Of a stretch of 64,000 nt of DNA, positions 1 through 8,648 are shown piece by piece. Under the pieces are notes generated by a model, which was not told where the DNA came from, did not search any database, and saw nothing but the letters and a program-made list of their open reading frames with translations. Made by a program: the position numbers and the translations under genes. Within the stretch, counting starts at the first letter, position 1. Each line of letters opens with the position of its first letter. The stretch is from Mucilaginibacter tundrae (GTDB lineage: Bacteria; Bacteroidota; Bacteroidia; Sphingobacteriales; Sphingobacteriaceae), in assembly GCF_013408825.1 (NCBI RefSeq), contig NZ_JACCBZ010000011.1:1-64000 (forward strand). Reading direction: 5' to 3'.

Positions 1-78
1 GGTCAGTTTGCCCCGAAATGCCCTGGTCAGTTTGCCCCGAAACAGTGGGTCAGCTTGCGCCGAAATGGTGTGGTCTCA
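1..78. mobile_element. End of an IS21-family insertion sequence (partial)
   Basis: Three successive copies of an 18-bp unit GGTCAGTTTGCCCCGAAA lie at about 1, 25 and 48 (the third reads GGTCAGCTTGCGCCGAAA), followed by a partial GGTC and a terminal TCTCA at 78. Read on the minus strand the end begins 5'-TGAGACC and carries staggered TTTCGG-GC-AA-CTGACC repeats. Several transposase-binding repeats inside each end is the usual architecture of IS21 elements. The istA/istB genes would lie left of the window and are not seen. Confidence 0.75.
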
Positions 79-121
79 TTCATCATAATCTCCAGTTATT
101 GTCTTTTTCAATTAAATAACA

Positions 122-1144
122 ATGGAAAAAAAGATACCCCCAATCCCTAATATACTAGCAATAGAAAAAATGTCGCAATCTGAATTTGACGAAGAGTTTT
201 TTGCTAAATGCTGTCCGATAGTTATTAAAAATGCAATGACTGATTCCCAAGCTTTCAGAGAATGGGATTTGGGCTCTTTGAAAGGTAGATTTGGGAACGA
301 AAATACTGTAGTCGGTTTTAGTAATAATGGAATATTTGATCCCAGAGAAAATAAGATTTCCTATGAACGAATGTCATTTGCTCAAGCGATAGACAAAATA
401 AATGGTGAAGATGGGCATAGGTATTATATTCAAAGACATTCATTAATAGATAATTTTCCAGAGCTCTTAGATGAATTGCCTACACCAGAATGGATAAAAG
501 ATACTGATATTATTCGTTCAACTAATATCTGGATTGGTGGAGGCGGATGTATAACTCCCTTGCATTACGATACTTTTCAGAATTTTTTTATTCAATTATC
601 AGGTAAGAAAAAATTTACATTATTCTCACCTTATGACAGTGAGATCCTATACCCAGATTCCAATCCTATATTTCCATACATCAGTAAAGTTAATATTGAA
701 AACGTTGACCATGAAAAATATCCATTATTTAGGGAAGCTAAGAAATATGAATTAATTCTACTTCCTGGAGACTTGTTATATTTACCTGCTTATTGGTGGC
801 ACCAAGTAGCATCCTTGGACGTTTCTTTAAGTGTAAATTTTTGGTGGCGGCGATTTGAATTTGTTGAAGAGCCTAATATTTTATCATATAATGTGAACCA
901 GGTTAAATCTATAATCAATTTTTTCTTGGGTCAAGGTTTATCCATAAACCATACAAACTACGAAGGCGAAACAAACCTATTAAAGGCGTGTGATTCTGGG
1001 CACTTAGCTATAGCTCAGGCACTATTGGAACTTGGAGCAGATCCAAGCATAAATAGTACAAAGTATCAGAATTGCAATGCATTAGATATTAGTAAAATTA
1101 GAAATAACGAGGTACTTATGGATTTGTTACGGAGAAACTTATAA
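122..1144 (+). CDS. Cupin_8/JmjC-type Fe(II)/2-oxoglutarate oxygenase with C-terminal ankyrin repeats
   Basis: Probably a cytoplasmic protein hydroxylase of the FIH/JMJD5 type. The double-stranded beta-helix core spans roughly residues 100-245 and shows a complete facial triad: H148 and D150 in LHYDTF and H227 in YWWHQVA. Residues 275-340 read as two ankyrin repeats (GHLAIAQALLELGADP), which may recruit or mimic the substrate. No signal peptide is seen. It starts only about 44 bp inside the IS21 end, so the insertion may have replaced its promoter. The following luciferase-like oxygenase gene is on the same strand. Bacterial members often accompany natural-product or glycan genes, but the target cannot be named from sequence. 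Confidence 0.8.
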   Translation: MEKKIPPIPNILAIEKMSQSEFDEEFFAKCCPIVIKNAMTDSQAFREWDLGSLKGRFGNENTVVGFSNNGIFDPRENKISYERMSFAQAIDKINGEDGHRYYIQRHSLIDNFPELLDELPTPEWIKDTDIIRSTNIWIGGGGCITPLHYDTFQNFFIQLSGKKKFTLFSPYDSEILYPDSNPIFPYISKVNIENVDHEKYPLFREAKKYELILLPGDLLYLPAYWWHQVASLDVSLSVNFWWRRFEFVEEPNILSYNVNQVKSIINFFLGQGLSINHTNYEGETNLLKACDSGHLAIAQALLELGADPSINSTKYQNCNALDISKIRNNEVLMDLLRRNL

Positions 1145-1238
1145 TTTTCAGACAATGAAATATTATATTGAATCAACATCTATAATTAAAAAATGTAGAT
1201 AGGCTTATTGCGTTCGGCTAATATCATGTAAATATCAA

Positions 1239-2192
1239 ATGATTATAAAAAAAATCGGTGTGTTAGATTTTGGTATAAGACCAACATGCTTATCTCGTAA
1301 TGAAATATGTATCTCAGCGATTCAAGAAGCAACATTGGTTGATAAGCTGGGATTCTCAAGGGTGTGGTATGCCGAGCATTATGGATCTAAGCTAAGAGGT
1401 TGGGCTAGTGCAGATATGATTGTCGCATTAGCCGCGGCTTATACAAGTAACATCAACGTTGGGATTGCAGGTAGTTTAATTCGGTATTATCAACCGTTAA
1501 AGGTTGCTATGGATTACAAATTATTATCCAGAATATTCCCAAATAGAATTGATTTGGGTTTTTCAAAAAGCAGTGCTTCTGCTAACTTCGATTCTGTATT
1601 TAATAGATTCGGTTCCGATCACAATGAAATAGAAACATCATTACTTATAAAAGAAAAGATTGAATTGTCAGTTGATTTGATAAATAAAGTCGACTTTGAT
1701 ACACAAGAAGATTTATTGATATTTCCATCAGTAGAAAATAAACCTTTTGTCTGGAATCTGGTATCCTCGTCAAAAGGATACGAACAATCCCTGAACTTTG
1801 GCACAAATTGTTGCAGAACATTATTGCATTTAGGCGCGGAATTAGATCCTGGATTAAATGAATTAGAAAACTATAAAGGAAAATTTTTTAAAAAGTTTGG
1901 TTTCTATCCTTTGGTTAATATTGCTATCGCAGGTAGTTGTCAAAATAGGAAAAGTGATGTATCTCAAATATTAGAATACCTGAAAAGTACTTCGTTTTAT
2001 AGCATTAATTATGACAGCACAATTTTAGGCTCGCCGAAAGAAGTACACCACCAACTTTCTGTAATTGCGGAAAAGTATGGTGTTGATGAGATCATATTTT
2101 TAGAACTTGGTATTGATGATAAACAAAGAAGACAAAGTTTCAGGAATTTAAGTCGAATATTTGAATTGAATAACATCAACACTTCTAAGTAA
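1239..2192 (+). CDS. Luciferase-like monooxygenase (LLM class, MsnO8-like)
   Basis: A 317-residue TIM-barrel flavin monooxygenase-like protein, expected to use FMNH2 and oxygen on an unknown substrate in the cytoplasm. Diagnostic stretches are the N-terminal strand IGVLDFG, the segment GFSRVWYAEHYG near residue 40, VGIAGSLIRYYQPLKVA near 75-95 and the C-terminal GSPKEVHHQLSVIAEKYGVDE region, all typical of the bacterial luciferase family. The length matches the family. It lies 94 bp after the JmjC-type gene on the same strand, so the two oxygenases may act in one accessory pathway. Base composition is clearly AT-rich, as for its neighbours up to 5.6 kb. Confidence 0.8.
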   Translation: MIIKKIGVLDFGIRPTCLSRNEICISAIQEATLVDKLGFSRVWYAEHYGSKLRGWASADMIVALAAAYTSNINVGIAGSLIRYYQPLKVAMDYKLLSRIFPNRIDLGFSKSSASANFDSVFNRFGSDHNEIETSLLIKEKIELSVDLINKVDFDTQEDLLIFPSVENKPFVWNLVSSSKGYEQSLNFGTNCCRTLLHLGAELDPGLNELENYKGKFFKKFGFYPLVNIAIAGSCQNRKSDVSQILEYLKSTSFYSINYDSTILGSPKEVHHQLSVIAEKYGVDEIIFLELGIDDKQRRQSFRNLSRIFELNNINTSK

Positions 2193-2233
2193 ATAAACAC
2201 TCAATCTCCCGAATATTTGATTGAGGCAATTTA

Positions 2234-3514
2234 TCAATACATATTGTGTACAGGAGTTGTTTCTTTAATAAAAATAATTGCATCGTAAGCGTCTCCAAGT
2301 TTATGAGAAACATAATTTTCATTTGGGAAATAGGTGAATCCAATAGATATAGAGGAGATTTTTTTATTAAAAAAATCTGCTGCAACAGGTTCAGAGCATG
2401 ACTTGATATCAACAAAAAAGTTTGGAACGCGACATTGGGCGAAGACAGCTCCACTAGATCCTTTTACGGATTCAGGTAATTGTGGAGTTTCGTATTTTCG
2501 TTGAATCAAATTGTAAGATCGCATTGAACCGCTGTAGAAATCAAATGCCATTGCGTAATATTGGTTACCAAAATACTTTGACAGAAGTTGCCCCATGACA
2601 TTAACGTTCATGCTTCCACTCGTTTTGGCAATGTGTGAATTATGTGTACAAATTACCATACTGTTATTCCCAGTGTAATGATATATCCATTCAATGTTTT
2701 CTGCCATACATTTATCTCGCCATTCAAATTGCTGCACCTTATAGGTGCTTGAGCTACTTTCGAGGAACGTGGCATATTGTTGCACTTCACGTACATAATG
2801 ATGATAAATTGCTGTATCGCCAGTAGTAAAACTAATTTGCGATAGTTGATTAGTCGCTTCCCTAATTATAACTCTATCACTGTCCTGTAAAGAATTTAAT
2901 GGTTTTTTAGAGTTATTCAATGCGCGTTCCATTTGTGAGGAAAATTTACCAAGTGGCTGAAGATATTCTTTTAAAAGCCCTAAGGATGTCGTTACATATT
3001 GCATATCACACCCGAAAAATCTTACTTTGTTTTCAGTAGTTTGCGATGCATTGTATAATTTAAGCCAATTAAATAATCCAATCATTTCTCTAGTTTTCCA
3101 AATTCCAAAAACCATACCTTTATCCATACCCTCAGGCATAGGGCCTCTATCATTTAATATATAATCATTAAGAACTTGAGCCGCTGCAAAGTCATCCTCT
3201 ATAACAAAAGTTTTCACACCTTTTTCTTTTACTAAAAACTCAAGCATTCGATGTTTAAACATAACGAATTCATGCGTTCCATGTGTAGCTTCTCCGATAC
3301 CAAATATTGATTTCCCGGACAAATAGGGTTTTATGGAATCAAGATCGTTAAAGCTGTCATTGGGATTTAGCGTAGTAAGTGCAATTAAATGTTGGTTAAT
3401 AACATTTGTCAGTTTACTTTGTGCCCTAACTTGATAAATAAAAAACAAATTAGCAATACAGGTAGATAAAATGAAGAATTTTCTAAGCATATTGGTTTTT
3501 AAAGATATTAACAA
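2234..3514 (-). CDS. Erythromycin esterase-like secreted protein
   Basis: A 426-residue protein of the EreA/SuccA-like family. It has an N-terminal hydrophobic signal segment (residues 8-29). Family motifs are visible: IFGIGEATHGTHEFVMFKHRM near residue 75 with the conserved E and H, FVIEDDFAAAQVLNDY near 105, FGCDMQYV near 165 and ICTHNSHIAKTSG near 290, where the second catalytic His lies. Ere enzymes hydrolyse the macrolide lactone, but many Bacteroidota homologues have no known resistance role, so the substrate stays open. It is convergent with the luciferase-like gene; only 41 bp separate the two stops. Confidence 0.85.
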   Translation of the reverse strand: MLISLKTNMLRKFFILSTCIANLFFIYQVRAQSKLTNVINQHLIALTTLNPNDSFNDLDSIKPYLSGKSIFGIGEATHGTHEFVMFKHRMLEFLVKEKGVKTFVIEDDFAAAQVLNDYILNDRGPMPEGMDKGMVFGIWKTREMIGLFNWLKLYNASQTTENKVRFFGCDMQYVTTSLGLLKEYLQPLGKFSSQMERALNNSKKPLNSLQDSDRVIIREATNQLSQISFTTGDTAIYHHYVREVQQYATFLESSSSTYKVQQFEWRDKCMAENIEWIYHYTGNNSMVICTHNSHIAKTSGSMNVNVMGQLLSKYFGNQYYAMAFDFYSGSMRSYNLIQRKYETPQLPESVKGSSGAVFAQCRVPNFFVDIKSCSEPVAADFFNKKISSISIGFTYFPNENYVSHKLGDAYDAIIFIKETTPVHNMY

Positions 3515-3739
3515 ATATATTTCATTTTATTCAGCCATAAAAGAGGCTTAAAATAAAAGCAAAATAATCACTTTAATTTGCAAATGATCAAAATGCAAAT
3601 TAAAAATTACTCTATGACTATAAAGGTCAACTATAGAATAGCAAATTATCCTCAAAGTAATGAATATTGATGAATTTAATAAATATCTTAAAGCGTCATT
3701 AAATTAATATATTTGATCTGAACCTAATTTGGTAACTCC

Positions 3740-4417
3740 ATGGTACCTCGCATCATACATCAACTTTGGATTGGAAGAAAAAAGCCCCCCTATGAATTAA
3801 TGAATAGCTGGAAAACGTTAAATCCAGATTGGCAATATATATTTTGGAATGAAGAAACACTACAGCAACATTTTAAAAAAGGATTGTACAATCAGAGGCA
3901 ATACGACATTATGCCAGAACTGAATGGGAAATGTGATATAGCTAGGTATGAAATACTTAATGCTTACGGCGGTTTTTTTATAGATGCCGATAGTCTATGC
4001 ATAAGTCCATTAGATGATTTTTTTTTAAATAACGATTCGTTTAGTTGTTATGAAAATGAGTTTGTCAGAGGAAATCTAGTGGCAGCTGGTTATTTAGCAT
4101 CAACGAAGGAGAATAAACTTATGAGGCACTTGATTGATAGAATTCATTGCATGAGTGAAGAGGATTTACTTTTGGGTAATCATACCGCGTGGCAAACTGT
4201 GGGACCAATTTTATTAACTAAAACTATTCATGCTCAGCATTATACGGACATTAGCGTATATCCTAGTTATTTTTTCATTCCTAAACATTATACTGGAGTT
4301 ATGTACAACGGGCCCGCAAAGATATACGCCAAACAATTTTGGGGAAGTACCCCAGGGAGTTCTTTTCATGGATATGAGTTTCAGAATATTAGAAATGAAT
4401 TAGATTTAGGCATCTAA
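3740..4417 (+). CDS. GT32-like glycosyltransferase with DXD motif
   Basis: A 225-residue cytoplasmic or membrane-associated sugar transferase. The start PRIIHQLWIG, the stretch LNPDWQYIFWNEE near residue 28 and YGGFFIDADS, with the nucleotide-sugar/metal-binding D82-x-D84, are hallmarks of the glycosyltransferase sugar-binding DXD (Gly_transf_sug) group, which includes capsular polysaccharide and OCH1-like enzymes. It precedes a GT4 enzyme by 32 bp on the same strand, which suggests a two-gene glycosylation unit. Acceptor and donor are not recognisable. Confidence 0.85.
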   Translation: MVPRIIHQLWIGRKKPPYELMNSWKTLNPDWQYIFWNEETLQQHFKKGLYNQRQYDIMPELNGKCDIARYEILNAYGGFFIDADSLCISPLDDFFLNNDSFSCYENEFVRGNLVAAGYLASTKENKLMRHLIDRIHCMSEEDLLLGNHTAWQTVGPILLTKTIHAQHYTDISVYPSYFFIPKHYTGVMYNGPAKIYAKQFWGSTPGSSFHGYEFQNIRNELDLGI

Positions 4418-4449
4418 ATCGGCAACTGTCAAATTGGAATTCTATAAAG

Positions 4450-5586
4450 ATGAAGGATTTAAATATAATAATTTATCTCGCGAGTTTGAAGATGGGTGGA
4501 GCGGAGAGACAAGCTATTTATATAGCAGAATATTTGAAATTTAAAAAAAATATGAATGTTCGAGTTCTGGCTTTGTCTCAACCTGGTGAAGCAGCAGAGC
4601 TACTCGATAAATTAAATATTCCATGGGAAATTCTCCCATTACCAAAGTTTTCTAAATCTGAAAATGATTTGGATGCTATTACACAATTTATTGTCGAATT
4701 TGAGAAATATAAGGCTGAAATTATACTAACTTTTACTTTCCATCCTAATATATTATTTAATATGATTTGGCAATATACCGGAGCAAAAATATGTATTTGG
4801 AATCAGGCAGATGCCGGGATTGGCTTTGGATTTACACCAATTAAATCGAACTTATTTAAAATATTTTCTTTAAAAAATAAATCTTATGTTTTTATTTCAA
4901 ATTCCTTAGAGGGAAAACAATTTCTGGAATCTTATTTTCCTGGACGATTGCAAGTTAATTTAATTCATAATGGGACTGATTTACCCGTTGCTTTAAATAA
5001 CAGAGAAGAATGGAGAAGGAAAATTGGGATAGAAAAGGACAGTTTTGTGGCAGTGAAAATCGCAAATCTAACTTTTGCCAAAGATCATACTACACTCATT
5101 AAGGCTTGGAAAATACTTATAACTGAATGGCCTTTTACAATCAAACCAGTTTTGGTGTTTGCTGGAAGATTAGACGAAAATTTCTTTAACCTAAAAAAAA
5201 TGGTTGATGAATTCGATCTTCAAAATAACGTTTTTTTCCTAGGACATGTTGACGATATTTCTGGACTTTTGGGAGCATCGGATCTTGGTGTTTTCAGTTC
5301 AAGAAGTGAAGGGATTCCAAATGGTATTTTAGAGTGCATGTTTAGTAAGCTTCCTGTAATTGCTACTGATTTAATAGGAATACGTGAGGCTTTAGGCGAT
5401 AATAATGATTTTTTAGTTAAGGTAGGAAATAGCACAGAATTTGCAACGAAAATATTAAATATAGCAGGGGACTATACTAGAATGAAGTCCATCGGTGAAG
5501 AAAATTACCAACGAGTTATTAAAGAGTTTTCTTTAGAGACAATGTTGGCCAATTACTTTACACTCATAACCGAGCACTTAAATTAA
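4450..5586 (+). CDS. Glycosyltransferase family 4 (GT-B fold)
   Basis: A 378-residue retaining glycosyltransferase. The N-terminal domain has the acceptor-side motif MGGAERQAIYIAEYL near residue 15. The C-terminal glycos_transf_1 domain shows FAGRLDE near 237, VFFLGHVDDISGLLGASDLGVFSSRSEG around 260-290 and PNGILECMFSKLPVIATDLIGIREA, including the conserved E-x7-E region. It lies 32 bp after the GT32-like gene and probably acts with it on one oligosaccharide or decorated product. It is the last intact gene of the AT-rich left block. Confidence 0.9.
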   Translation: MKDLNIIIYLASLKMGGAERQAIYIAEYLKFKKNMNVRVLALSQPGEAAELLDKLNIPWEILPLPKFSKSENDLDAITQFIVEFEKYKAEIILTFTFHPNILFNMIWQYTGAKICIWNQADAGIGFGFTPIKSNLFKIFSLKNKSYVFISNSLEGKQFLESYFPGRLQVNLIHNGTDLPVALNNREEWRRKIGIEKDSFVAVKIANLTFAKDHTTLIKAWKILITEWPFTIKPVLVFAGRLDENFFNLKKMVDEFDLQNNVFFLGHVDDISGLLGASDLGVFSSRSEGIPNGILECMFSKLPVIATDLIGIREALGDNNDFLVKVGNSTEFATKILNIAGDYTRMKSIGEENYQRVIKEFSLETMLANYFTLITEHLN

Positions 5587-5640
5587 ATATTATATTTCTC
5601 TACCAAAGCTGGAGATTCTAATGAACGTCACCACTCGAGA

Positions 5641-5691
5641 TTCCAATCAAATCTTCAAGAAATTGGTTCGAAAAACGTACGTTGGGTTCAC
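5641..5691. repeat. Direct repeat A (51 bp; partner at 18709)
   Basis: It matches 18709-18760 over its full length except for one missing base in the GTACC/GTAC segment. It contains small palindromes (CCAAT...ATTGG, TTCGAA, ACGTAC). The single-base indel breaks any shared reading frame, so it is conserved as DNA or RNA and not as protein. Both copies abut a terminator-like hairpin. Confidence 0.75.
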
Positions 5692-5697
5692 TTGTTT

Positions 5698-5735
5698 AAA
5701 GGCTCTTAGGATAACTTAAGAGGCCTTTTGTTTGT
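5698..5735 (+). terminator. Hairpin after repeat A
   Basis: AAAGGCTCTTA pairs with TAAGAGGCCTTT with one bulged base, and TTGTTTG follows. It could terminate the glycosyltransferase transcript, whose stop is 112 bp upstream. Confidence 0.55.
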
Positions 5736-6223
5736 GTACGCCTTCCATAGCACGTTCAGTGCTTTATTTATACTTTGTTAGTTACTCTCTGTTTGATGTT
5801 CATGGTGTTGTTAACTCCTCTCCCTGCGTTCCTTTTATAATAACATCTATTTTGATAGGGTTTTTATTTTGGTACAATTGCAAACGCCGGGCATATTATT
5901 TCTCTAAGGAAGTTATCGAATGTTTTATAAGGGAGAACGACATGAAATAGCATTTTAGCCACTTATAGCAAGTAGTATAAGAAAAATAAGAGAAGAACAG
6001 ATTGCTGATGCTTTTGACCAAATATCCTAAAAAAATCGTAAGAAATACGATGGAATCCACTTTCAGATATTAGTATAAATTAATTAAATCATCCTCTTAG
6101 TTAATTCTGCAAATATTCAAGGTATTTCTCTTGCATATTTATCAAAATAAATTTGTTTTGAATTGCATTTGGTTTATTACTAGTAAGTTATTATCTTAAT
6201 AGCGTACTTAACCTAAACCCGTC

Positions 6224-7384
6224 ATGAAAAAAAACTCTTTATGCCTGTGTATGATTTTTTACACATTTACCTGCGTGGCGCAGGTAAATAAACCCGATTC
6301 TTCGACCAAATCTCCAACCGCATCAAAGTCAGTAAGCGGAGGTTTTACATCGATCAGAAACAGGGATTTTTCAAAGCTGATCGGCGCCTCGGTGCCGGGT
6401 TTAAGTTTAAATTATAATTCGGACAAAACCACGTTGAATGGCAGTTTTACCATTGAAACAGATTCCGCTAATCTTTCAAAAGTGGCATGGCTCCAAATGG
6501 TTCCTTCCATAGGTACAACAAGCAGTTTATTCAGCTGGGGAAGCGCGTTTGAGCCGACATTCTCAATGAGCTTTTCGTACACAAAAATTGTTAACAATAA
6601 ATATTATTACGACAATAAATTTGCCGAAAATTATGATGCTATTAAAGGTGACGGGGATTTGAATCAGATTTCTACCGGGTTTGGCGGCAACTATTCGGAG
6701 TCATTGCGTAAAAACCTGCAAAGCGACAAACCCACGCTGAAAAAGACAGATAAGTTATATACCGCTAAGATAGTTAACTGGATAAGCATTGCGCCCAATG
6801 GTGGCGGAGCAAAATTATCCATGTATGACAGCAAGGCAGTATATGCCGGTCAGATAACCTCTCCTTATTATTGGTCCTGGGGCATAACCGCTACTTTCAA
6901 TCATTATTATTACCTTAATAATGACGACATTCATTGGTATGGTTTTCCCACCACAAGGTTTTTTTATTATAATTTCGGTTTTACGCTCGGTAATAATAAC
7001 AATACAGATCAATTAAAGAAAGTTACGCTAAATGACATCTCGTCATCAGTAAGTGATCCGGCAAGTAACGCGACGAGACAACTTGTAAAGTCAACTGATG
7101 CCTATTCCGGACAGCTGATAACCTATACTTCCGTAACACCGGCATTTGAGCTTTTATATTCATGTGTAAAATTATTTGCATTCGATTTTTTCGGTAATTA
7201 TAATTTTATTACTAATTCGAGCACCCCGATAAAAGATTACGGTAACGTTGCAGCGGGACTTTATTTTTATACAAGCACCACCTCTTCAAAAGTCAATTTC
7301 GGAATTTATTATCAGCACACGATTTATACAAATCCGTCCAAAGAACTGATCGGCTTAAAAACCAAGGTTCCGATCAATTGGTAA
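6224..7384 (+). CDS. Secreted barrel-like protein of unknown function
   Basis: A 386-residue protein with an N-terminal signal peptide (hydrophobic residues 5-17, cleavage probably near CVAQ). After a Ser/Thr/Lys-rich linker (22-40), the mature part shows alternating aromatic and small residues (YYYDNKFAENYD, YYWSWGITATFNHYYYL, FGIYYQHTIYTN), which suggests an outer-membrane beta-barrel or large beta-sandwich. I do not recognise a named family. It lies 49 bp upstream of the aspartic-protease lipoprotein and is probably co-transcribed, so it is listed as part of the 6.2-12.7 kb envelope locus. Confidence 0.65.
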   Translation: MKKNSLCLCMIFYTFTCVAQVNKPDSSTKSPTASKSVSGGFTSIRNRDFSKLIGASVPGLSLNYNSDKTTLNGSFTIETDSANLSKVAWLQMVPSIGTTSSLFSWGSAFEPTFSMSFSYTKIVNNKYYYDNKFAENYDAIKGDGDLNQISTGFGGNYSESLRKNLQSDKPTLKKTDKLYTAKIVNWISIAPNGGGAKLSMYDSKAVYAGQITSPYYWSWGITATFNHYYYLNNDDIHWYGFPTTRFFYYNFGFTLGNNNNTDQLKKVTLNDISSSVSDPASNATRQLVKSTDAYSGQLITYTSVTPAFELLYSCVKLFAFDFFGNYNFITNSSTPIKDYGNVAAGLYFYTSTTSSKVNFGIYYQHTIYTNPSKELIGLKTKVPINW

Positions 7385-7433
7385 AATACTCAATAAATTC
7401 CTGCGATTTTCAATATCCTAAAACCTTACTTCA

Positions 7434-8468
7434 ATGACAGCATTTAAACAAAAACTTTGGTTCCCCTTTATTTCGCTTATGGTCATTATAATGGCCGAAG
7501 GCTGTAAAAAAGATATCTATATCGATCCGGCTAAGGAATACAACATCCCGCTGACGATTAATTACATCAGTAACAGGCCGGTACCAACCGTTACCATTAA
7601 CGTAAATGGTGTTTCACGGCAAGTGATCTTCGATACCGGTTCTTCAGGATTGCGCATAGTTGTAGGGGCGGCTAACCCGTCCCTTATCAATGCTCCGACC
7701 GACACAGTTAGCTATACTTACGGTGAAGCGGATCAAGTAAAAATTAAAGGACGCATTGTAGGCGGGTATTTCGCACTAGAACAAACGCCGGGCACCAGTT
7801 CCGTAAGATTTATGGTTATTGACAGCATAGGTCGCGTCTCGGATAATGGCCTTGCGGCTCTTTCTAAAAGCGATGTACAGTCATCATATTTCGATGGGTT
7901 TTCTGGGATAATGGGGGTAGGCCTGGGCTACAACGGCGACGGCGCAGCCAGCCCGATTCCGCAATTACCTGGAAATGGAAAATATATTGTTGAATTTCCG
8001 GCATTTGGTGGAACTCACGGCAATGTTATCATTAACCCGACTGATGCTGAACTCAATGGCTTTACATTTGTCGATGTACCTAAGGGAAATGTTACTATTC
8101 CTAACGGGGATGACAGTTGGAATGACCACGCGGTGAGAGGAATGGTTAAAATCAATAATGTAACACTTACCAATCCGGTTGTTCTTGATACCGGAACCCC
8201 GCAGATGAATTTGGTGACCGATTTGCTAACCGTGAGCCCGGTCAGCAGCGGTACGGTAAACTACGGGGTAGCCAATCAGGAAGGCCCGAATATTTTGGTG
8301 CAAAATTCGTTTAGTATAAAGAATCTTGTCGCCAGTCTTGACCTGATTGAGGTTATACAACCTACATCTAACGTCAAACCTATAAGCAACCTGGGTACAA
8401 GTGTTTTCTTCGACTATGACGTTGCCTACGATCAGGTTAACGGAAAAATCGGATTACGGAAAAAATAA
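7434..8468 (+). CDS. Pepsin-like (bilobal) aspartic protease lipoprotein
   Basis: A 344-residue protein with a short hydrophobic leader and Cys24 followed by Lys-Lys, the usual Bacteroidota lipoprotein start. Two catalytic Asp-Thr-Gly motifs are seen: VIFDTGSSGL with D67 and VVLDTGTPQM with D252. They are separated by about 185 residues, with a FDGFSGIMGVGLG stretch (153-165) resembling the FDGILGLG segment of the pepsin family A1. Two DTG lobes in one chain differ from the single-lobed retropepsins commoner in bacteria. The DUF3443-like aspartic proteases are an alternative family. It probably acts in the periplasm or on the cell surface on an unknown substrate. Confidence 0.75.
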   Translation: MTAFKQKLWFPFISLMVIIMAEGCKKDIYIDPAKEYNIPLTINYISNRPVPTVTINVNGVSRQVIFDTGSSGLRIVVGAANPSLINAPTDTVSYTYGEADQVKIKGRIVGGYFALEQTPGTSSVRFMVIDSIGRVSDNGLAALSKSDVQSSYFDGFSGIMGVGLGYNGDGAASPIPQLPGNGKYIVEFPAFGGTHGNVIINPTDAELNGFTFVDVPKGNVTIPNGDDSWNDHAVRGMVKINNVTLTNPVVLDTGTPQMNLVTDLLTVSPVSSGTVNYGVANQEGPNILVQNSFSIKNLVASLDLIEVIQPTSNVKPISNLGTSVFFDYDVAYDQVNGKIGLRKK

Positions 8469-8626
8469 TATTTATTGTATTGTCTCCTTGTTTCTTACTT
8501 AATTATTGATAAAACTCACGGGTGAAAATTTCTTTCTTTTCATTGAATTAACTTAATACTATAATCTTATGAGTTACTTAAAATAAGTTGTTTAATACTT
8601 GTATTAAGTTTTTGCCTCTTCGTATA

Positions 8627-8647
8627 TTTAGGCAAATAATGCCTAAA
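8627..8647 (+). promoter_or_regulatory. Perfect inverted repeat abutting a start codon
   Basis: TTTAGGCA and TGCCTAAA, separated by five bases, end one base before the ATG at 8649. It could be a repressor operator or an mRNA hairpin that covers the ribosome-binding region of the downstream four-gene unit. Which of these is correct cannot be told from the sequence. Confidence 0.5.
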
Positions 8648-8648
8648 C

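Larger units (their letters stand above)
5587..6223. other. 637-bp intergenic stretch with repeat A and gene debris
   Basis: It holds the 51-bp repeat A (5641-5691) with its hairpin. Downstream is low-quality reading frame at 5732-5950 with no recognisable protein. At about 5970-6030 lies a short in-frame peptide rich in I-R-K-I-R-E-E-Q that may be the remnant of an HTH-type gene. No convincing gene is present, and the sequence is very AT-rich towards 6200. Confidence 0.5.

Noticed and set aside
2185..2454. Hydrophobic frame at the end of the erythromycin esterase-like gene
   Set aside because: Same-strand shadow frame without start context; the esterase frame covers the region.
5641..5691. 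tRNA or tmRNA 3' end (because of GGTTCGA)
   Set aside because: No acceptor stem, no CCA-type end and no cloverleaf can be formed; the GGTTCGA match is by chance. No tRNA was found elsewhere in the window.
5732..5950. A 72-residue plus-strand frame with hydrophobic content
   Set aside because: Starts on a weak codon in the arm of a hairpin next to repeat A, has no family resemblance and lies in repeat debris.
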